DNA of 64,000 nucleotides from Acerihabitans arboris (GTDB taxonomy: Bacteria; Pseudomonadota; Gammaproteobacteria; Enterobacterales; Enterobacteriaceae): NCBI RefSeq assembly GCF_010131535.1, contig NZ_WUBS01000013.1, positions 62,001-126,000 on the forward strand, given 5' to 3'. The notes below the pieces were generated by a model that saw nothing but the letters and a program-made list of their open reading frames with translations, had not been told where the DNA came from and did not search any database. A program made the position numbers and the translations under genes. Shown here piece by piece: positions 10,394 through 19,046 of this stretch (within the stretch, counting starts at the first letter, position 1; the number at the start of each line of letters is the position of its first letter).

Positions 10394-10801
10394 TTAAGCC
10401 AGCACCTCAATCACCTCGAATTGTTCGAATACCAGCAGCATTTCCGGCGAAAAGCCGCCCTCGCGGGTAAAAAAATCCTGATGCGACTCCCGCCAGTACG
10501 CCAGGCTTTTATCCCCCTCGCCTTCCAGGGCGGCCATTTCGGCGGTCACGTCGCAATAACGCACCAACCGCTGCGCCACGGTACGGATCGCGCAGGCTGG
10601 ATTGTCCCTGCCATCCAGCACTACATGGTAACCGCCGATAACCGGCGCCCCGTCCCGCCGGTAGGCGTTATAAGAACAGCAGCTCGCGGTTTTTTCGCCG
10701 CGCAATACCAGCGCCAGCAGCTCATCGGCCATTTCGGCGCTGTCGCCAAAGGCCCATAATCGGGCGTCGGGATAACGTTCTGTAAGAAAAGTCCGCATCA
10801 T
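10394..10801 (-). CDS. ASCH domain protein
   Basis: 135 residues. The central segment LVLRGEKTASCCSYNAYRRDG (about residues 31-51), followed by a beta strand with GGYHVVLDGRDNPACAIRT and a C-terminal YWRESHQDFFTREGG, is the ASCH fold pattern (PUA-like, GxKxxT motif here as GEKTAS). ASCH proteins are thought to bind RNA or modified nucleosides, and some are RNases; the substrate is unknown. Two tandem ATG codons at 10801 and 10798 are both possible starts. Monocistronic. Confidence 0.8.
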   Translation of the reverse strand: MMRTFLTERYPDARLWAFGDSAEMADELLALVLRGEKTASCCSYNAYRRDGAPVIGGYHVVLDGRDNPACAIRTVAQRLVRYCDVTAEMAALEGEGDKSLAYWRESHQDFFTREGGFSPEMLLVFEQFEVIEVLA

Positions 10802-10976
10802 TATTTGCTCGTATCAGGGCAGTGAGTTTTTTTATGTCATCCTAATTATCAATAAATATAGGGATAAATGATGTACCAATAAATTTACTACCTGCTTGAA
10901 GAATTCATATAAAAAATTATTAACCTGATGTCATCATAAATGAAAAATTAACCACCAGGTCGTTTTTAGCAAATTA

Positions 10977-11017
10977 CATGGCATTACCACCCTGCCATGC
11001 TAAGGTTTCCACCTTAG
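10977..11017. promoter_or_regulatory. Two adjacent hairpins upstream of the secreted hydrolase-like gene
   Basis: CATGGCA/TGCCATG (10977-10983, 10993-10999) is followed immediately by CTAAGG/CCTTAG (11000-11005, 11012-11017). They lie 70-110 bp before the start of the next gene in an AT-rich leader, so they could be operators or 5' UTR structure. Confidence 0.4.
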
Positions 11018-11086
11018 CCAAACGCGGCTGAAAAATAGCATACATTCCTCGTATAAAATATCAACCCTGTGTCCCGAGGTTGCATA

Positions 11087-13303
11087 ATGAATAAGATGTC
11101 CCACGTCGACTGGCCATGGCATCATCTGGCTAAAACGTTTGCCTGCGGCCTGTTACTGATAGCAGGTTCAACCAACGCGTTTACCTTACAACAAGATGGA
11201 ATGTTATTTATCGTCGACCCGGCCACGCTTGCCATCAGTATCGGCAATCTCAGGGTCAATCAGCCGCAAGCGGCACAAAACGTCACTGAGTTGAGCCACA
11301 GCGCCACCCAGGCCAAATGGTACTGGCCGCAGCGAAAAATGAACGTCGCCCTGCGGCTGGCGGATAAAGATTTATATCTCGATTTCACCACCACGCGGCC
11401 GCAGCACTTCACCTGGTTTACCCTGCCTGAACCGGTGAAAACACTTTTATTGCCGCTGGCCGAAGGCAGCCGGGTTTCACTTGATAATCCGCACTGGCAA
11501 CGCTATCTGTTGGATGAAATACCATCCCTTGATACCAATATGGATTTAAAACTACCGTTATGGGGCCAATTACAGGATAGCCGGGTCGTCAGTTGGTTAT
11601 TACTCACGCCGATGCATAATAAGGTGAAATTCTCCGGCGGAAAATCAGCGGTGAGGATGTCCGCCGCGCATGAATTTAATCGTTTTAATCAGCATCACCC
11701 CTTGCAGATAATACTTCATATGGGAAGTTCAGAACTTTCCGGCGCCTTGCGCTACCGGCAATATCTACGGCAAAGCGGCCAGTTCGCGTCATTACAGGAT
11801 AAAATTCGCCTGGCGCCGGAGGGGGAAAAACTGATCGGCGCCAGCCATATTTATTTATGGGGCACAGGACCGCTTGATAAGTCAGACGTCGCCAACTGGC
11901 CCGGACTGCTGCAATATCTGCAATCACCTCCGGCCTTGCCATTGTGGGATAAAATCAATAATGAGGGTAGGCAAACGCTCAAGGACGTTAACAACCACAC
12001 TCCGGATCAATGGCAACAATCCGCGCTGATTGCCTCGTTGAATGCGGCATTAGCCGACAGCATTCCTGTTAGCGCAACGCCCGATGATCCTGATTTTCTT
12101 CAGGCGCAACTGGCACAGGCCCACGCCATACGTCGGCTTGCGGAACAGCGTCTGGGCGGCTTTCTCACCCCTGCGACATTCTGGGGGCAAGGCTTGAGCA
12201 TCCCATTGATAACCGCGTTGCATCAGGCAGGGCTGCCGCGATTATGGCTGGCAACGGAAAAGTGGACCGCTAATTTTATGTCCGCGCGGGCGGTGCAACT
12301 GGCGAAAAAGTCAGGCTATCTGATCGCCACCTATGATTCATACGATACGGCGATACCCCGTGGCGTCAATGATAGTTGGTTAAGCGCGCAAATCCCTTCC
12401 ACGCTGCGTCAAAACTGCGCCATCGTGGAAGCCCATGGCGGCAAAAAGCCCGGTTTTGGTAACAAAGGTTATTACCTCAACCCAAGCTGCATGTTGCCTT
12501 ATTCACAGCATAGGATAAGTGAATTGGTGCGGCTGGGGGGCCTGAACAGCCTGTTCCTGGATGTCGACGGCACCGGCATGGCCTCGGAAGACTATCATCC
12601 GGACCACCCATGCGGCGCAGAGCAAACCATTACCGCCCGCAACGCCCGTATGGCCTGGTTCAATACCACATTCAAACTGCCCCTGGGGTCAGAGGATGGC
12701 AGCGCGGTCAATGCCGGTCAACTGATGTTTGCGCATGGCACCCAGACCTGGGGATTCGGCTGGGGCCGCGGGGATATGTATCACAATCAACGCTCCCCCT
12801 GGTATCTCGGCGCCTGGTGGCCGGAGGCCCAGCCGGCGTTCTTTTTTGCCCCGGCCAAGGTTAAAGAGCCTTATCTCAGCGTCGTCTTTGAACCGCGCAA
12901 CCGTATCCCGCTTTATCAGGCCGTTTTCCATGACGCGCTCATCAGCAGCCATCACTGGCATGCGGATAATTTAAAATACAGCGACGTAAAAAATACCCGG
13001 ACCTTACTTAGCGGACTCTATAACACCGCGCCGATGTACCATCTCAACCGCGCCACGCTTGAAGCCCGTCTGCCCGAAATTGTTAAAACCGACGCTCTTT
13101 TTCGCCCGCTGCACCAGGCTTTGTGGAATAAAGCCCTGACTGATTTCCGCTGGTTGGACGCCGCCGGCCGGGTGCAGCAAACCACCTTTAGCGACGGTTC
13201 GGTGATTATCGCCAACTTCAGTCGGCGCACCTTTGCTGATATTCCGGCCCTGAGCCTGCGCGCCACCCTTGCCGACGGCCGGGTCCTCGATTTTCAGGCT
13301 TAA
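11087..13303 (+). CDS. Large secreted protein, putative glycoside-hydrolase-like
   Basis: 738 residues. An N-terminal signal peptide (hydrophobic LAKTFACGLLLIAGSTNA, residues about 14-31) predicts export to the periplasm. The N-terminal half (about 35-270) looks like a beta-rich galactose-mutarotase-type domain with LYLDFTTTRP; the middle holds a barrel-like part with LITALHQAGLPRLWLATEKW, VEAHGGKKPG, SLFLDVDGTGMASEDYHP and a C-terminal region with FGWGRGDMYHNQRSPWYLG. This order and the DVDG aspartates recall GH101/GH129-like and related uncharacterised glycosidases, but I cannot name the family with certainty. The ATG at 11087 with CGAGG 8 bases upstream is preferred to a GTG at 11069. No partner genes adjoin it. 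Confidence 0.6.
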   Translation: MNKMSHVDWPWHHLAKTFACGLLLIAGSTNAFTLQQDGMLFIVDPATLAISIGNLRVNQPQAAQNVTELSHSATQAKWYWPQRKMNVALRLADKDLYLDFTTTRPQHFTWFTLPEPVKTLLLPLAEGSRVSLDNPHWQRYLLDEIPSLDTNMDLKLPLWGQLQDSRVVSWLLLTPMHNKVKFSGGKSAVRMSAAHEFNRFNQHHPLQIILHMGSSELSGALRYRQYLRQSGQFASLQDKIRLAPEGEKLIGASHIYLWGTGPLDKSDVANWPGLLQYLQSPPALPLWDKINNEGRQTLKDVNNHTPDQWQQSALIASLNAALADSIPVSATPDDPDFLQAQLAQAHAIRRLAEQRLGGFLTPATFWGQGLSIPLITALHQAGLPRLWLATEKWTANFMSARAVQLAKKSGYLIATYDSYDTAIPRGVNDSWLSAQIPSTLRQNCAIVEAHGGKKPGFGNKGYYLNPSCMLPYSQHRISELVRLGGLNSLFLDVDGTGMASEDYHPDHPCGAEQTITARNARMAWFNTTFKLPLGSEDGSAVNAGQLMFAHGTQTWGFGWGRGDMYHNQRSPWYLGAWWPEAQPAFFFAPAKVKEPYLSVVFEPRNRIPLYQAVFHDALISSHHWHADNLKYSDVKNTRTLLSGLYNTAPMYHLNRATLEARLPEIVKTDALFRPLHQALWNKALTDFRWLDAAGRVQQTTFSDGSVIIANFSRRTFADIPALSLRATLADGRVLDFQA

Positions 13304-13412
13304 GCGTAGGCATGAATGCCATCGCCGGCATAATCTAGGTCCGTGGCCGTTTTTTTGTGCAAGCCCGACCCTTATTCCTGACCCGGGCTTAAGACCCATG
13401 GGCCGTAACGCC

Positions 13413-13865
13413 TCAATCATGCCCGGCCAGGGAACCCAGCATGGTGTTAAGACCTTGCGGATAGATGGTTTCGGTCGTGGTGCTGATAAAATCCTTTGTC
13501 AGCCAGGCGTAATCGGCTAACGCCCGCCGTTCATTCGCCGACCAGTTTTTATCCGAGATAGCGGTTTCACTAACGGCGGCGACAAAATAGTACTCCTGGG
13601 CGTTAACCCATTCACCGCTGGTCAACTGCATGGGAAAACAACGGGTGATATCGGTGGCGGTCAATACCACATCCCGGATGCCGGTTTCCTCATACAGTTC
13701 CCTGGCTGCGGCGGCCAATAAGGATTCACCCGCTTCCACCCCGCCGCCGGGCGTTGCCCAATAGGTCTGTCCCGCCAGGGCGCCGCCCGCATGGCTGAAT
13801 TTAAACATCAGCACGGCGCCTTGCGGGTTAAGCAGCAAAATCCGCGCTGATTGTCTGATCCGCAT
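13413..13865 (-). CDS. Nudix hydrolase
   Basis: 150 residues with a complete Nudix box G-x5-E-x7-REUxEExGU visible as GGVEAGE followed by RELYEETGI (about residues 41-63). Such enzymes hydrolyse nucleoside diphosphates linked to another moiety; the presence of a WATPGGGVE entry and short length suggests a MutT/NudG-like member, but substrate is unknown. Convergent with the secreted hydrolase-like gene, 110 bp apart. Cytoplasmic. Confidence 0.85.
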   Translation of the reverse strand: MRIRQSARILLLNPQGAVLMFKFSHAGGALAGQTYWATPGGGVEAGESLLAAAARELYEETGIRDVVLTATDITRCFPMQLTSGEWVNAQEYYFVAAVSETAISDKNWSANERRALADYAWLTKDFISTTTETIYPQGLNTMLGSLAGHD

Positions 13866-14184
13866 ATCATTTCCCTCATCACAACCGGATATGATCCGCC
13901 CTGAAGATAGTGTAAGGGGCCCGTGGCAAAATATTTAAGAAGTATTTTTTATGTTTAGCGAGATCGGCCTGGTCAGAAAACCACGCCGGGCACTCGTTTA
14001 GCCGAAGAGGCAGCCGGTATGCGACAGGCATTATCTTCACATATGTAAGGAATGTGATAAGGCGGGTAAATCATTGTCAGTAGGGGATTTTTTTAAGATA
14101 TTTCCTGATGCCGCCCCGTTTGGTTTAGCTGATAGTGTGACTACTGGCTTGGCGAAGCAGTCGCTTAATTGAGGGTGACAAAAA
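13866..14184. other. Intergenic region upstream of the RcnB-like gene
   Basis: 319 bp, divergent between the Nudix gene and the RcnB-like gene. It holds both promoters; no further gene or clear operator was seen. Confidence 0.4.
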
Positions 14185-14628
14185 ATGAAAAAATCTACGC
14201 TGGTTATGGTTATCACATTAATTTCAGCAAGCGCCTGCCTTCCCGTCGCTTCCTACGCCGACGGCCCTGGCGGCCAGGATTGGCAATCCCGAAATGGCGG
14301 CGGCGATCATCGCGGCAACGACGGCCCGGGCCGGCAAGGCGGCCATGATAACCGTGGTGGTCATGACAATCGTGGCCATGGCGACCGGGGCGGCCCACGC
14401 GGTGGCGAACGCGACCACTTTGCCTGGAACGGCCATGATTTCAGGCGTGGACATCCGATGCCACGTTATTATCGCGAACATTATCGTGTTGACGACTGGC
14501 GCGGTCGCGGGCTGTATGAGCCGCCAAGAGGACAGCAATGGGCCTATATCGACGGCAATTATGTGCTGATGGCGGTGGCTACCGGGGTGATAACCTCAAT
14601 TATCGTGGGCAGCATGCTGCATAATTAA
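14185..14628 (+). CDS. RcnB-like periplasmic/inner-membrane protein, His/Gly-rich
   Basis: 147 residues. A cleavable-looking signal (residues 1-25, ending ASYADG) is followed by a low-complexity stretch rich in Gly, His, Arg and Asp (about residues 27-75) with repeats of GGHDNRG, then the RcnB/CigR-type domain: YYREHYRVDDWRGRGLYEPP, WAYIDGNYVLMAVATGVI and a C-terminal hydrophobic helix IITSIIVGS-like. RcnB of E. coli is needed for nickel/cobalt homeostasis, while CigR is an anti-virulence membrane protein; the C-terminal hydrophobic segment makes it more CigR-like. The His-rich linker could bind metal, which is inference. GAGG ribosome-binding site precedes the ATG. Confidence 0.75.
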   Translation: MKKSTLVMVITLISASACLPVASYADGPGGQDWQSRNGGGDHRGNDGPGRQGGHDNRGGHDNRGHGDRGGPRGGERDHFAWNGHDFRRGHPMPRYYREHYRVDDWRGRGLYEPPRGQQWAYIDGNYVLMAVATGVITSIIVGSMLHN

Positions 14629-14637
14629 TATACCTCC

Positions 14638-14672
14638 ATGTCGATGGGTATAACGCCCATCGGCATGTTTTA
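14638..14672 (+). terminator. Terminator of the RcnB-like gene
   Basis: Hairpin CGATGGG/CCCATCG (14642-14648, 14656-14662), extended by ATG/CAT outside one mismatch, followed by GTTTTAT. It starts 10 bp after the stop codon. Confidence 0.65.
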
Positions 14673-14805
14673 TCTGGTTTTGCCCCTCCGCATTCTTCAT
14701 TTCTAGGTAGTATTCAAAATTCGGGCCGTTCCCAAAGAATCAAATCAACCATTCCTTAACACCTGTATCAAGGATGCTAATGATTGATTTACGCTTTTCA
14801 GGTAT

Positions 14806-14828
14806 AAAAAAGCCCGCGGATCGCGGGC
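14806..14828 (-). terminator. Orphan intrinsic terminator on the minus strand
   Basis: Stem GCCCGCG/CGCGGGC with a 3-base loop (14812-14828) is followed on the minus strand by TTTTTT. No minus-strand gene ends here: the nearest minus-strand coding sequence upstream on that strand is over 2 kb away beyond rlmJ and gor. A TATAAT hexamer on the minus strand at 14866-14871 would start a transcript of about 50-60 nt ending here, so a small RNA is possible. Confidence 0.6.
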
Positions 14829-15170
14829 AAAAAAATAACGGGCACAATCGAATAATGACCTGATCATTATAGGAGATTAAGGTTACGCGTAGATGACAGA
14901 TAGCCCGCCCGGCGGCCTTATGGGATCGCGGGGATGAACCCTCAGGCGCGGTGGCCGGGGCAGTATAACGAGGGCAATGCTTTTCCCTTTTTATCCCCAA
15001 GGCGGTTTATACTACCGGCCATGATATGCTGTGCCCTGTGCCGCACGCCCCGTGCGTGTTTTTCCGTTTGGGCCGTGAGCCTCCGGCACCGCAGCGACGC
15101 ACAGTAGCCACTATCGGTAACCAACTGATTATACTGTAAATAACAACATCACCTGAAAGCGCAAAACACT
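14829..15170. other. Leader region of rlmJ
   Basis: About 340 bp without a supported gene. A short open frame on the minus strand (14740-15000) runs through the terminator and has no ribosome-binding site. The rlmJ promoter should be at the right end; a TATACT-like -10 element is near 15130-15136, with no clear -35. Confidence 0.35.
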
Positions 15171-16013
15171 ATGTTAAGTTATCGCCACAGTTTTCATGCC
15201 GGTAATCACGCCGATGTGCTGAAGCATACCGTCCAGAGCCTGATCCTGACGGCCATGAAGGAAAAGGAAAAACCTTTCCTTTATCTTGATACCCACGCGG
15301 GCGCCGGGCGCTATTTGCTCAGCAGCGAGCGCGCCGAGCGCACCGGGGAATATCTGGACGGTATCGGCAAGATCTGGCAGCGGGACGATTGTCCGTCACT
15401 GCTGGAACCGTATCTGACGGTAATCCGCCACTATAACCGCAGCGGCACCCTGCGTTATTATCCCGGCTCGCCGCTGATTGCGCGCCAGATATTGCGCGAG
15501 CAGGATAAGCTGCACCTGACCGAGCTGCACACCAGCGATTATCCGCTGTTGCGCAATGAGTTCCAGAAGGACGCCCGCGCCGAGGTATTGCGCGCCGACG
15601 GGTATGCCCAGTTAAAATCCCAGTTGCCGCCGCCCAGCCGGCGCGGGATGATCCTGATCGACCCGCCCTATGAGCTAAAATCCGATTATCCGGATGTGGT
15701 GACCGGCATCGAGGAAGGCTATAAACGTTTTGCCACCGGCACCTATGCCCTGTGGTATCCGGTGGTATTGCGCCAGCATGTGAAAAAAATCCTGGCATCG
15801 CTCGAGAAAACCGGTATACGCCGCATCCTGCAAATCGAGCTGGCGGTCAGGCCGGACAGCGATCAGCGCGGCATGACCGGCTCGGGCATGATTGTCATCA
15901 ATCCGCCGTGGCTGCTGGAGCAACAGATGACCGAACTGCTGCCCTGGCTGCATCAGGCGCTAGTGCCCACCGGCCATGGCCATACCCTGGTGCGCTGGGT
16001 GGTGCCTGAATAA
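15171..16013 (+). CDS. rlmJ: 23S rRNA (adenine2030-N6)-methyltransferase RlmJ
   Basis: 280 residues, same length as E. coli RlmJ. Methylates A2030 of 23S rRNA. It starts MLSYRHSFHAGNHADVLKH, carries the SAM-binding region LDTHAGAGRYLL (about residues 40-51) and the N6-adenine catalytic motif DPPY in MILIDPPYELKSDYP (about residue 164). Order rlmJ-gor is conserved from E. coli. Start is fixed by alignment of the conserved N-terminus. Confidence 0.95.
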   Translation: MLSYRHSFHAGNHADVLKHTVQSLILTAMKEKEKPFLYLDTHAGAGRYLLSSERAERTGEYLDGIGKIWQRDDCPSLLEPYLTVIRHYNRSGTLRYYPGSPLIARQILREQDKLHLTELHTSDYPLLRNEFQKDARAEVLRADGYAQLKSQLPPPSRRGMILIDPPYELKSDYPDVVTGIEEGYKRFATGTYALWYPVVLRQHVKKILASLEKTGIRRILQIELAVRPDSDQRGMTGSGMIVINPPWLLEQQMTELLPWLHQALVPTGHGHTLVRWVVPE

Positions 16014-16201
16014 AACTGGGCGATGCTTGGGTAATACCCGGCGGCGTCAAGGCGGCATCCCATACCGGCGCGTGGGTCGCCGCCGGCATGATGGCATAGC
16101 GCCCGGCCCTCCGCCTATCGGAGGGATTGACGCAAACTTTGCGACAAATGCATTTTGCGCGTTAAACTTGTGCCCATCACATGAGCTAAAGGGAATCCCG
16201 G

Positions 16202-17554
16202 ATGACCAGACATTACGAGTATATTGCTATTGGCGGCGGCAGCGGCGGTATCGCCTCGATCAACCGGGCCGCATCGTACGGCCGGAAATGCGCGCTTATC
16301 GAAGCCAAATATCTTGGCGGCACCTGCGTCAATGTCGGTTGCGTCCCGAAAAAAATCATGTGGCACGCGGCGCAAATCGCCGAGGCCATCAAGCTCTACG
16401 GCCCGGATTATGGTTTTGACACCCAGATTAACCACTTTGACTGGCAGACCCTGGTCAACAGCCGCAGCGCCTATATCGACCGTATCCATCAGTCCTACGA
16501 GCGGGTGCTGGGCAATAATAAAGTCGATGTTATCGAGGGTTTTGCCAAATTTGTCGACGCGCATACCGTCGAGGTCAACGGCGAACGCATTACCGCCGAT
16601 CATATCCTGGTAGCCACCGGCGGCCGTCCCAGCCATATTGATATCGTCGGTGCCGAACATGGTATCGACTCCGACGGTTTTTTTGCCTTGGACGCCATGC
16701 CGCGGCGGGTGGCGGTGGTCGGCGCCGGTTATATCGCGGTGGAACTTGCCGGGGTAGTCAACGCGCTGGGCGCCGAGACCCATCTGTTCGTGCGCAAACA
16801 TGCGCCGCTGCGCACTTTTGATCCGCTGGTCGTGGACACGCTGGTGGAAATCATGCAGGCGGAAGGTCCCACCCTGCATACCGGCGCCATTCCGGAATCG
16901 ATCGTTAAAAACCAGGACGGCAGCCTGACGCTGACGCTGGAAAACGGTCATGCCTTTACCGTCGACGCGTTGATTTGGGCCATCGGCCGCGAACCGTCCA
17001 CCGCTAACCTGAACCTGGCCGCGGCCGGGGTGGAAACCGACCGCAACGGCTATATCCGGGTGGACAAATACCAGAACACCAATATCAAGGGCATCTACGC
17101 CGTCGGCGATAATACCGGCGCGGTGGAGCTGACCCCGGTGGCGGTGGCGGCCGGCCGTCGCCTGTCCGAGCGCCTGTTTAACGGCAAGCCGGAAGAACAC
17201 CTGGATTACGACCTGATTCCGACCGTGGTCTTCAGCCACCCGCCGATCGGCACCATCGGCCTGACCGAGCCGGACGCGATTGCCAAGTACGGTGAAAAGC
17301 AGATTAAGGTATACAAAACCGCCTTTACCTCCATGTATACCGCCGTCACCAGCCATCGCCAGCCGTGCCGGATGAAACTGGTCTGCCTGGGGCCGGAGGA
17401 AAGGATTATCGGCCTGCACGGCATCGGCCTGGGTATGGATGAAATCCTGCAAGGCTTTGCCGTGGCCATGAAGATGGGCGCCACCAAGCGTGATTTCGAC
17501 AATACCGTGGCGATTCATCCAACGGCGGCGGAAGAATTGGTGACGATGCGCTGA
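16202..17554 (+). CDS. gor: Glutathione reductase
   Basis: 450 residues (E. coli 450). Homodimeric FAD enzyme that reduces glutathione disulfide with NADPH. FAD-binding GGGSGG near residue 10, redox-active disulfide in [13 protein letters not shown] (about residues 39-51), the NADPH-binding [15 protein letters not shown] (about 170-184), the GxxP-rich FAD motif [10 protein letters not shown] (about 298) and the catalytic C-terminal HPTAAEE are all present. It lies 188 bp after rlmJ. In E. coli it belongs to the OxyR regulon; no site was identified here. Confidence 0.97.
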   Translation: MTRHYEYIAIGGGSGGIASINRAASYGRKCALIEAKYLGGTCVNVGCVPKKIMWHAAQIAEAIKLYGPDYGFDTQINHFDWQTLVNSRSAYIDRIHQSYERVLGNNKVDVIEGFAKFVDAHTVEVNGERITADHILVATGGRPSHIDIVGAEHGIDSDGFFALDAMPRRVAVVGAGYIAVELAGVVNALGAETHLFVRKHAPLRTFDPLVVDTLVEIMQAEGPTLHTGAIPESIVKNQDGSLTLTLENGHAFTVDALIWAIGREPSTANLNLAAAGVETDRNGYIRVDKYQNTNIKGIYAVGDNTGAVELTPVAVAAGRRLSERLFNGKPEEHLDYDLIPTVVFSHPPIGTIGLTEPDAIAKYGEKQIKVYKTAFTSMYTAVTSHRQPCRMKLVCLGPEERIIGLHGIGLGMDEILQGFAVAMKMGATKRDFDNTVAIHPTAAEELVTMR

Positions 17555-17574
17555 GCGGGACAAATAGCCCTTTA

Positions 17575-17898
17575 TCATGCCACAGGGACGCCACCATGAA
17601 AACGCCCGAACGCGCGGACGCATATGATTGCAATTAACAAGGCTCCGAGGCCGGCGGTGCCGGCGTCCGCCATAACGCGTATATCGAAATGGCCAACCCG
17701 GTAGATCAGAAGATAGGCCCGCGCGAGGTTGAATGCTCCCCACGACACGTTAACGGTTGCTGAGGACAATCCTTGACCCGGCGGCGCGGCAAAGGGACTC
17801 TGGAAAGATCGCCCCATCATTCCGCTTACCAAGTGTGGAATCGCGTTGGAAACAACGGCTCCACCGAAGAAGTAGGACAGATATTGATACCATGACAT
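17575..17898 (-). CDS. Small conserved membrane protein of unknown function
   Basis: 107 residues starting MSWYQYLSYFFGG, with an N-terminal hydrophobic segment (YFFGGAVVSNAIPHLVSGMMG) and a C-terminal one (AGTAGLGALLIAIICVRAFG). A GGAGAG ribosome-binding site six bases upstream favours the ATG at 17898 over upstream ATGs at 17919. It does not match a family I know by function. It is divergent from the broken marR gene 126 bp away, which suggests it was part of the same transferred module and may once have been controlled by that regulator. Confidence 0.55.
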   Translation of the reverse strand: MSWYQYLSYFFGGAVVSNAIPHLVSGMMGRSFQSPFAAPPGQGLSSATVNVSWGAFNLARAYLLIYRVGHFDIRVMADAGTAGLGALLIAIICVRAFGRFHGGVPVA

Positions 17899-18024
17899 CT
17901 GATGCTCTCCATTCATCATAACAGTGTCTGACCCGCTTCATGCCGCGTGGCGGCCGATCGTTTTGGTCCCGGGGCGCGTCCGCATACTCGCGACGCCGAC
18001 GGTCGCCAACGCCTACCCTGAGAT

Positions 18025-18504
18025 TTGCACTTGCCAGCCAATACCCTGGAGCAAGACGTCGTCGATTTTATGCAGGCGATAGGGCTGCTCGTACGGCGTA
18101 CCCGCAATGAATCCTGTGCGGGAGAACTCTCAATGACGGAGTCTGTCGCCATGTCGCGGCTGGCTAACGACGGTCCCGCCACTACGGCGGCCCTGGCGCG
18201 CGCCGAAGGGATGAAGCCGCAGTCGATGGGAACGACCATTACCCCGCTTGAGGACCTGGGCATCGTCAAGCGCACGCCGCACGCCGCACGCCACCGACGG
18301 CCGCCAGATGCTTGTCGAGCTGACGCCGCAGGGTGTCCGGCTACGCAGAAGGATCGCGAGGCGAAACGGATGTGGCTATCGCAGGCGATCGTCGTCTTGA
18401 TCGGGTCGTTTATGACGCGGCTCGATTCGACCCTGGTCAACATTCCGCTGTCGGCTTTCGGGGCGGCGACGCTCCTGCCGTTACGGGCACAACGCGCGGC
18501 ATGA
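18025..18504 (+). pseudogene. Broken MarR-family regulator joined to the start of a DHA2 drug-efflux gene
   Basis: The first about 85 codons are a MarR-type winged helix: TLEQDVVDFMQAIGLLVRR, then the recognition region LARAEGMKPQSMG and the wing start LEDLGIVKR. At 18271-18291 the 7-mer CGCACGC occurs three times in tandem; with two copies the frame would read KRTPHATDGRQMLVELTPQG, the normal MarR wing, so one extra copy shifts the frame. A second shift lies near 18340-18360, because the family-typical AKRMWLSQAI returns in the first frame. From about 18387 the text changes to VVLIGSFMTRLDSTLVNI, the first membrane helix of DHA2/EmrB-type MFS transporters, and then ends. This looks like a deletion that fused a regulator to its former efflux neighbour. 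Start is TTG 18025 or lost. Confidence 0.75.
18271..18291 (+). repeat. Three tandem copies of CGCACGC causing a frameshift
   Basis: CGCACGC at 18271-18277, 18278-18284 and 18285-18291. Removing any one copy restores the MarR reading frame exactly, so the third copy is a recent slippage duplication or a switchable tract. Confidence 0.85.
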
Positions 18505-18570
18505 GCCTGAAACGCCTGAGCGGGATTAAGTGATGAATGAGATAATAAATTACTCTTTTATTATATTACA

Positions 18571-18874
18571 TTATTGCGGCGGCAGATAATAACCTGGCCC
18601 TGGTGAGAGATTGTCTATTTTCCGACCCTGCGTCCAATAACAGCCCCCGCTAAAAACAAGAGCCAACGTGCTTATGTTGAATAACTCCGTTCCTTGCTCA
18701 GAATAACCTCATGAATTATAAGACCTGACGACAAAATCATAAGATGGCAACCCTGCCGGGTTAAAATCCCATGTCAGGGTAATACTTGTGTCCGTGCGGT
18801 AATACAGTCTTAAATTATAGGGCGCGGGAAGATCAAGCAATTGATCGGAAGTTTTTTTCCGGGTAGTAGCTCAT
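18571..18874 (-). pseudogene. Broken 100-codon gene, fibronectin-III-like product
   Basis: On the minus strand an ATG at 18874 has an AGGAG ribosome-binding site six bases upstream and encodes MSYYPEK. The frame then fails at an A7 run (plus-strand T7, 18852-18858). Reading with six A restores a frame that runs to the TAA at 18571-18573, for exactly 101 codons including the stop, interrupted by one TGA at 18709-18711. The recovered text includes LPAPYNLRLYYRTDTS, ITLTWDFNPAGLPSYDFVV and PGPGYYLPPQ, with the proline, tryptophan and tyrosine spacing of a fibronectin type III module. Two lesions argue for a true pseudogene. Product function unknown. Confidence 0.65.
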
Positions 18875-19046
18875 ACTCTGCTCCTGTAAAGGTGCATATA
18901 AAAGTTAAGAAATTTATTTATTCAGTTCACCCATTATTTATGGATAAATTTTGCGCCGTCTCACAACTTTTCCGGTGATGAGTGACCAAATATGGCATTG
19001 CCAATGCAATCAGTGATATTACGCTACGGGAAATGAGACGCATAAT
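18875..19046. other. AT-rich spacer before the antiporter gene
   Basis: 172 bp, clearly more AT-rich than the flanking genes, containing the leader of the broken 100-codon gene. Nothing else was recognised. Confidence 0.35.

Noticed and set aside
14740..15000. 86-codon minus-strand ORF before rlmJ
   Set aside because: It reads through a strong terminator hairpin, lacks a ribosome-binding site and has no recognisable product.
16115..17743. Long open frame (542 codons) antisense to gor
   Set aside because: It is a GC-driven shadow of gor on the opposite strand, with His/Gly/Arg-rich text and no family motif.
18840..18874. Programmed frameshift at the A7 run
   Set aside because: Restoring the frame needs one base fewer, not the -1 slip typical of AAAAAAC sites, and an in-frame TGA follows, so decay is more likely than recoding.
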